Assembly (NCBI GenBank): GCA_025455895.1
Contig: JALOLQ010000089.1
Span: forward strand, 1-6,511
Origin: Solirubrobacteraceae bacterium
Lineage (GTDB): Bacteria > Actinomycetota > Thermoleophilia > Solirubrobacterales > Solirubrobacteraceae
Direction of reading: 5' to 3'
DNA length: 6,511 nt
Under the pieces are notes generated by a model that worked only from the letters and a program-made list of their open reading frames with translations, did not search any database and was not told the DNA's origin. Shown one piece after another: positions 4,896 to 6,511 of this stretch (position 1 is its first letter; each line of letters starts with the position of its first letter). The position numbers and the translations under genes were made by a program.

Positions 4896-5958
4896 CCCAC
4901 CACGCCGGGTAGAGGCTGCCGATCGCGCCCATCCCGAGCGCGACGAGCAGCGCGCGCCCGAGCGTCCAGGCGGTCACCTCCGGCTCGACGAGCGCCGAGG
5001 CGCCGAGCGCGCGGACGACGAGCTCGCCGGCGAGCACGCCGAGGACGATCCCCGCGGCCGCCCCGAGCAGCGCCAGCAGCAGGCCCTCGGTGAGCACGAG
5101 CCGCGCGACGAGCCGCCGGGGCCAGCCGACGGCGAGCAGCAGCGCGAACTCCGAGCGGCGCTCGAAGACCGCCATGAGCATCGTGTTCATCACCGCGATC
5201 CCGCCGATCACCAGGGCGAGCGCGACGAACAGCCCGGCGGCCTTGCGGATCAGCAGGCTGCTCGTGTCCACCCGCGCGACCTGACCGGGCTGGCTGATCG
5301 CCACGGTTCCCGGGAAGGCGCGCTCGAGCGTGCGCCCCACGGTCTCCGCGCTCGCGCCGCGCTCGACCTTCACGGCGATCGTCGTCGCGTCCTGCGGGCG
5401 TCCGCGCAGCTCGGCCACGGTGGCGAACCCGAGCGCGGCGCCCTGGTCCTCGAAGCTCACGCCCGCGTGGTAGACGCCGACGACCCGCTGGCGCCCGGAG
5501 GCGAGCGGCAGCACGTCGCCGACCCCGAGGCCGAGCCGCTCGGCCGCCGCGTCGCCGAGCGCCGCCTCGCCCGGGCCGCGCACGCCGCGGCCCTCGACGA
5601 AGACGAGGCTGCGGAAGACGAAGCTGCCCGGCATCACCCCGAAGACGAGGAACGACGACTCGCCTTCGAGCTGGTCGGTGGCCACGGCGATCGGCGTCGC
5701 GTCGGCCACGCCGGGCTCGCGGCGGGCCCGGGGGGCGAGCGAGGCGGGCAGCGAGGAGGCGGTGAGCTCGCCGACGCCGCCCTGGAACATCCCGAGCTCC
5801 GCCCCGCCGAGGTTGATGAGCCCCGCGGCGCTGCGGTCGATCCCGGCGCTGAGCGCGAGCAGCGCCACGATCGTCGCGACCCCGACGGCGATCCCCAGAC
5901 CGGTGAGGATCGTGCGCGCGAGGTGGCGGCGCAGGTCGGTGAGGACCAGGTGGCGCAC
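4861..5958 (-). CDS. FtsX/MacB-type ABC transporter permease
   Basis: A 365-residue integral membrane protein with four predicted helices: one near the N-terminus (about 17-37, ILTGLGIAVGVATIVALLAL), then a large outer domain (about 40-235) of MacB periplasmic-core type, and three C-terminal helices (about 240-264, 286-312, 334-355). The FtsX-family loop after helix two is clear: MAVFERRSEFALLLAVGWP (262-280), matching the usual 'ER..EfalL.AlG'. The end YPAWWVTRLRPAQGL keeps the family's 'yPA...arl.P...l' ending. Such permeases work as dimers with LolD/MacB-type ATPases. The start is GTG 5958-5956, six bases after the stop of the patatin-like gene, so the two are probably one operon; the ribosome site is not strong. 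An ATPase that fits is encoded convergently with a 35-base 3' overlap. Substrate unknown; lipoprotein or lipid handling is a reasonable guess. Confidence 0.93.
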   Translation of the reverse strand: MRHLVLTDLRRHLARTILTGLGIAVGVATIVALLALSAGIDRSAAGLINLGGAELGMFQGGVGELTASSLPASLAPRARREPGVADATPIAVATDQLEGESSFLVFGVMPGSFVFRSLVFVEGRGVRGPGEAALGDAAAERLGLGVGDVLPLASGRQRVVGVYHAGVSFEDQGAALGFATVAELRGRPQDATTIAVKVERGASAETVGRTLERAFPGTVAISQPGQVARVDTSSLLIRKAAGLFVALALVIGGIAVMNTMLMAVFERRSEFALLLAVGWPRRLVARLVLTEGLLLALLGAAAGIVLGVLAGELVVRALGASALVEPEVTAWTLGRALLVALGMGAIGSLYPAWWVTRLRPAQGLG

Positions 5959-5964
5959 CGCCGG

Positions 5965-6511
5965 CTACGCGGCGGCGGGCGTGCGGCGGCGCTTGGGCCG
6001 CGGGCGCTTGGGCGGCGTGCGGAACGGCTCGAGCGCGCGCGTCGCGTGGTCGTAGCCCTGGCGCATGAGGCGCGGCCAGTGGGAGCGGTCGATGAACAGC
6101 TCGTAGAAGCGCACGCCGCGCAGCTCGTGCGCCTCGACCGGGTCGATCAGCGTGAGCCGCTCGCCGAGGCGCCGCTGGGCGCGGCGCGCCATCTCCAGGT
6201 GGTAGCCCTGCTCGAGCTGGCGGCTGGCCTCGAGCAGCCCGAGCGGCCGCTCCGGCCAGCCGGTGATGTCGTGCGCCTCGAAGCCGGCGGGCAGCATGAC
6301 GTTGACGCCGAACACGTGGTCGAGGTCCCCGGCCTCGACGCGCTCGACGACGGGCTCGGCGGGCCAGACCTCGATGATCCCGCCGTCCACGTACAGGTGC
6401 CCGCGCACGGGGACCGACTCGATGAACACCGGCAGCGCGATCGCCACGCGCACGACGTGGCCGAGCGGCACCTCGGGCGTCTGCTCGGTGCCGAAGTACT
6501 CGACCTGGCCG
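5965..6511 (-). CDS. Patatin-like phospholipase, C-terminal part (N-terminus beyond right edge)
   Basis: The frame is open to the right edge, giving 181 visible residues and a TAG stop at 5967-5965. The visible part begins GQVEYFGTEQTPEVPLGHVV, and then AIALPVFIESVPVRGHLYVDGGI matches the second half of the patatin fold, where Asp42 of the visible stretch (in YVDGG) is the catalytic aspartate of the Ser-Asp dyad. The nucleophile motif GxSxG would be upstream and cannot be seen. Patatin proteins hydrolyse acyl esters of phospholipids or other lipids, usually at the cytoplasmic face of the membrane. After the catalytic domain come helical segments (LLEASRQLEQGYHLEMARRA) and a strongly basic C-terminal tail (PPKRPRPKRRRTPAAA) that could bind acidic lipid head groups or nucleic acid. 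It is followed after six bases by the FtsX-type permease gene. An internal GTG at 6471 exists but would discard conserved sequence. Confidence 0.85.
   Translation of the reverse strand, partial: GQVEYFGTEQTPEVPLGHVVRVAIALPVFIESVPVRGHLYVDGGIIEVWPAEPVVERVEAGDLDHVFGVNVMLPAGFEAHDITGWPERPLGLLEASRQLEQGYHLEMARRAQRRLGERLTLIDPVEAHELRGVRFYELFIDRSHWPRLMRQGYDHATRALEPFRTPPKRPRPKRRRTPAAA

Noticed and set aside
4101..4903. Minus-strand frames of 235 and 255 residues opposite the ABC ATPase
   Set aside because: They mirror an ATPase with every motif intact and show no family resemblance themselves.

Overview
The window is very GC-rich, gene-dense bacterial DNA with almost exclusively G or C in third codon positions. 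This base composition, the GTG starts, the short intergenic gaps and the type of proteins (a PucR-type regulator, an Ala/Pro-rich lipoprotein, small secreted proteins) point to a high-GC actinobacterium. I would guess the Thermoleophilia/Solirubrobacterales side of the phylum, but that is an inference from overall feel and was not tested. I see no tRNA, rRNA, CRISPR array, insertion sequence or phage gene.

Layout. The left half (1-3260) is all on the minus strand. In transcription order it holds a stand-alone HD-domain protein of the (p)ppGpp-hydrolase type (2595-3260), a compact PucR-type regulator (1774-2562), a 71-residue two-helix membrane protein (1485-1700), a 50-residue unknown ORF (1264-1416), a secreted probable beta-propeller-like protein (263-1192), and the start of an unidentified protein that runs off the left edge (1-225). 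Gaps are 32-73 bases. Several hold inverted repeats; the clearest is a near-perfect 24-base palindrome directly after the 50-residue ORF.

The middle (3312-4895) is a plus-strand cluster that diverges from the HD gene across 51 bases. It encodes the peroxidase Ohr, a small lipoprotein (1 base after ohr) and an ABC transporter ATPase of the LolD/MacB type (overlapping the lipoprotein gene by 22 bases), so the three are probably co-transcribed and translationally coupled.

The right part (4861-6511) is again minus strand. A patatin-like phospholipase, cut by the right edge, is followed after 6 bases by an FtsX/MacB-type permease. The permease gene runs head-on into the ATPase gene and their 3' ends overlap by 35 bases.

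How they may work together. The ATPase and permease are the two halves expected of one FtsX-type (type VII) ABC transporter, yet they sit on opposite strands. With a lipoprotein, a hydroperoxide reductase and a phospholipase around them, the most economical reading is a cell-envelope module that handles lipids or lipoproteins, perhaps under oxidative stress. This functional link is inferred from proximity only. The HD protein could add an alarmone-clearing function next to the stress enzyme Ohr. No single gene here is of a wholly unknown kind except the 50- and 71-residue ORFs and the left-edge fragment.
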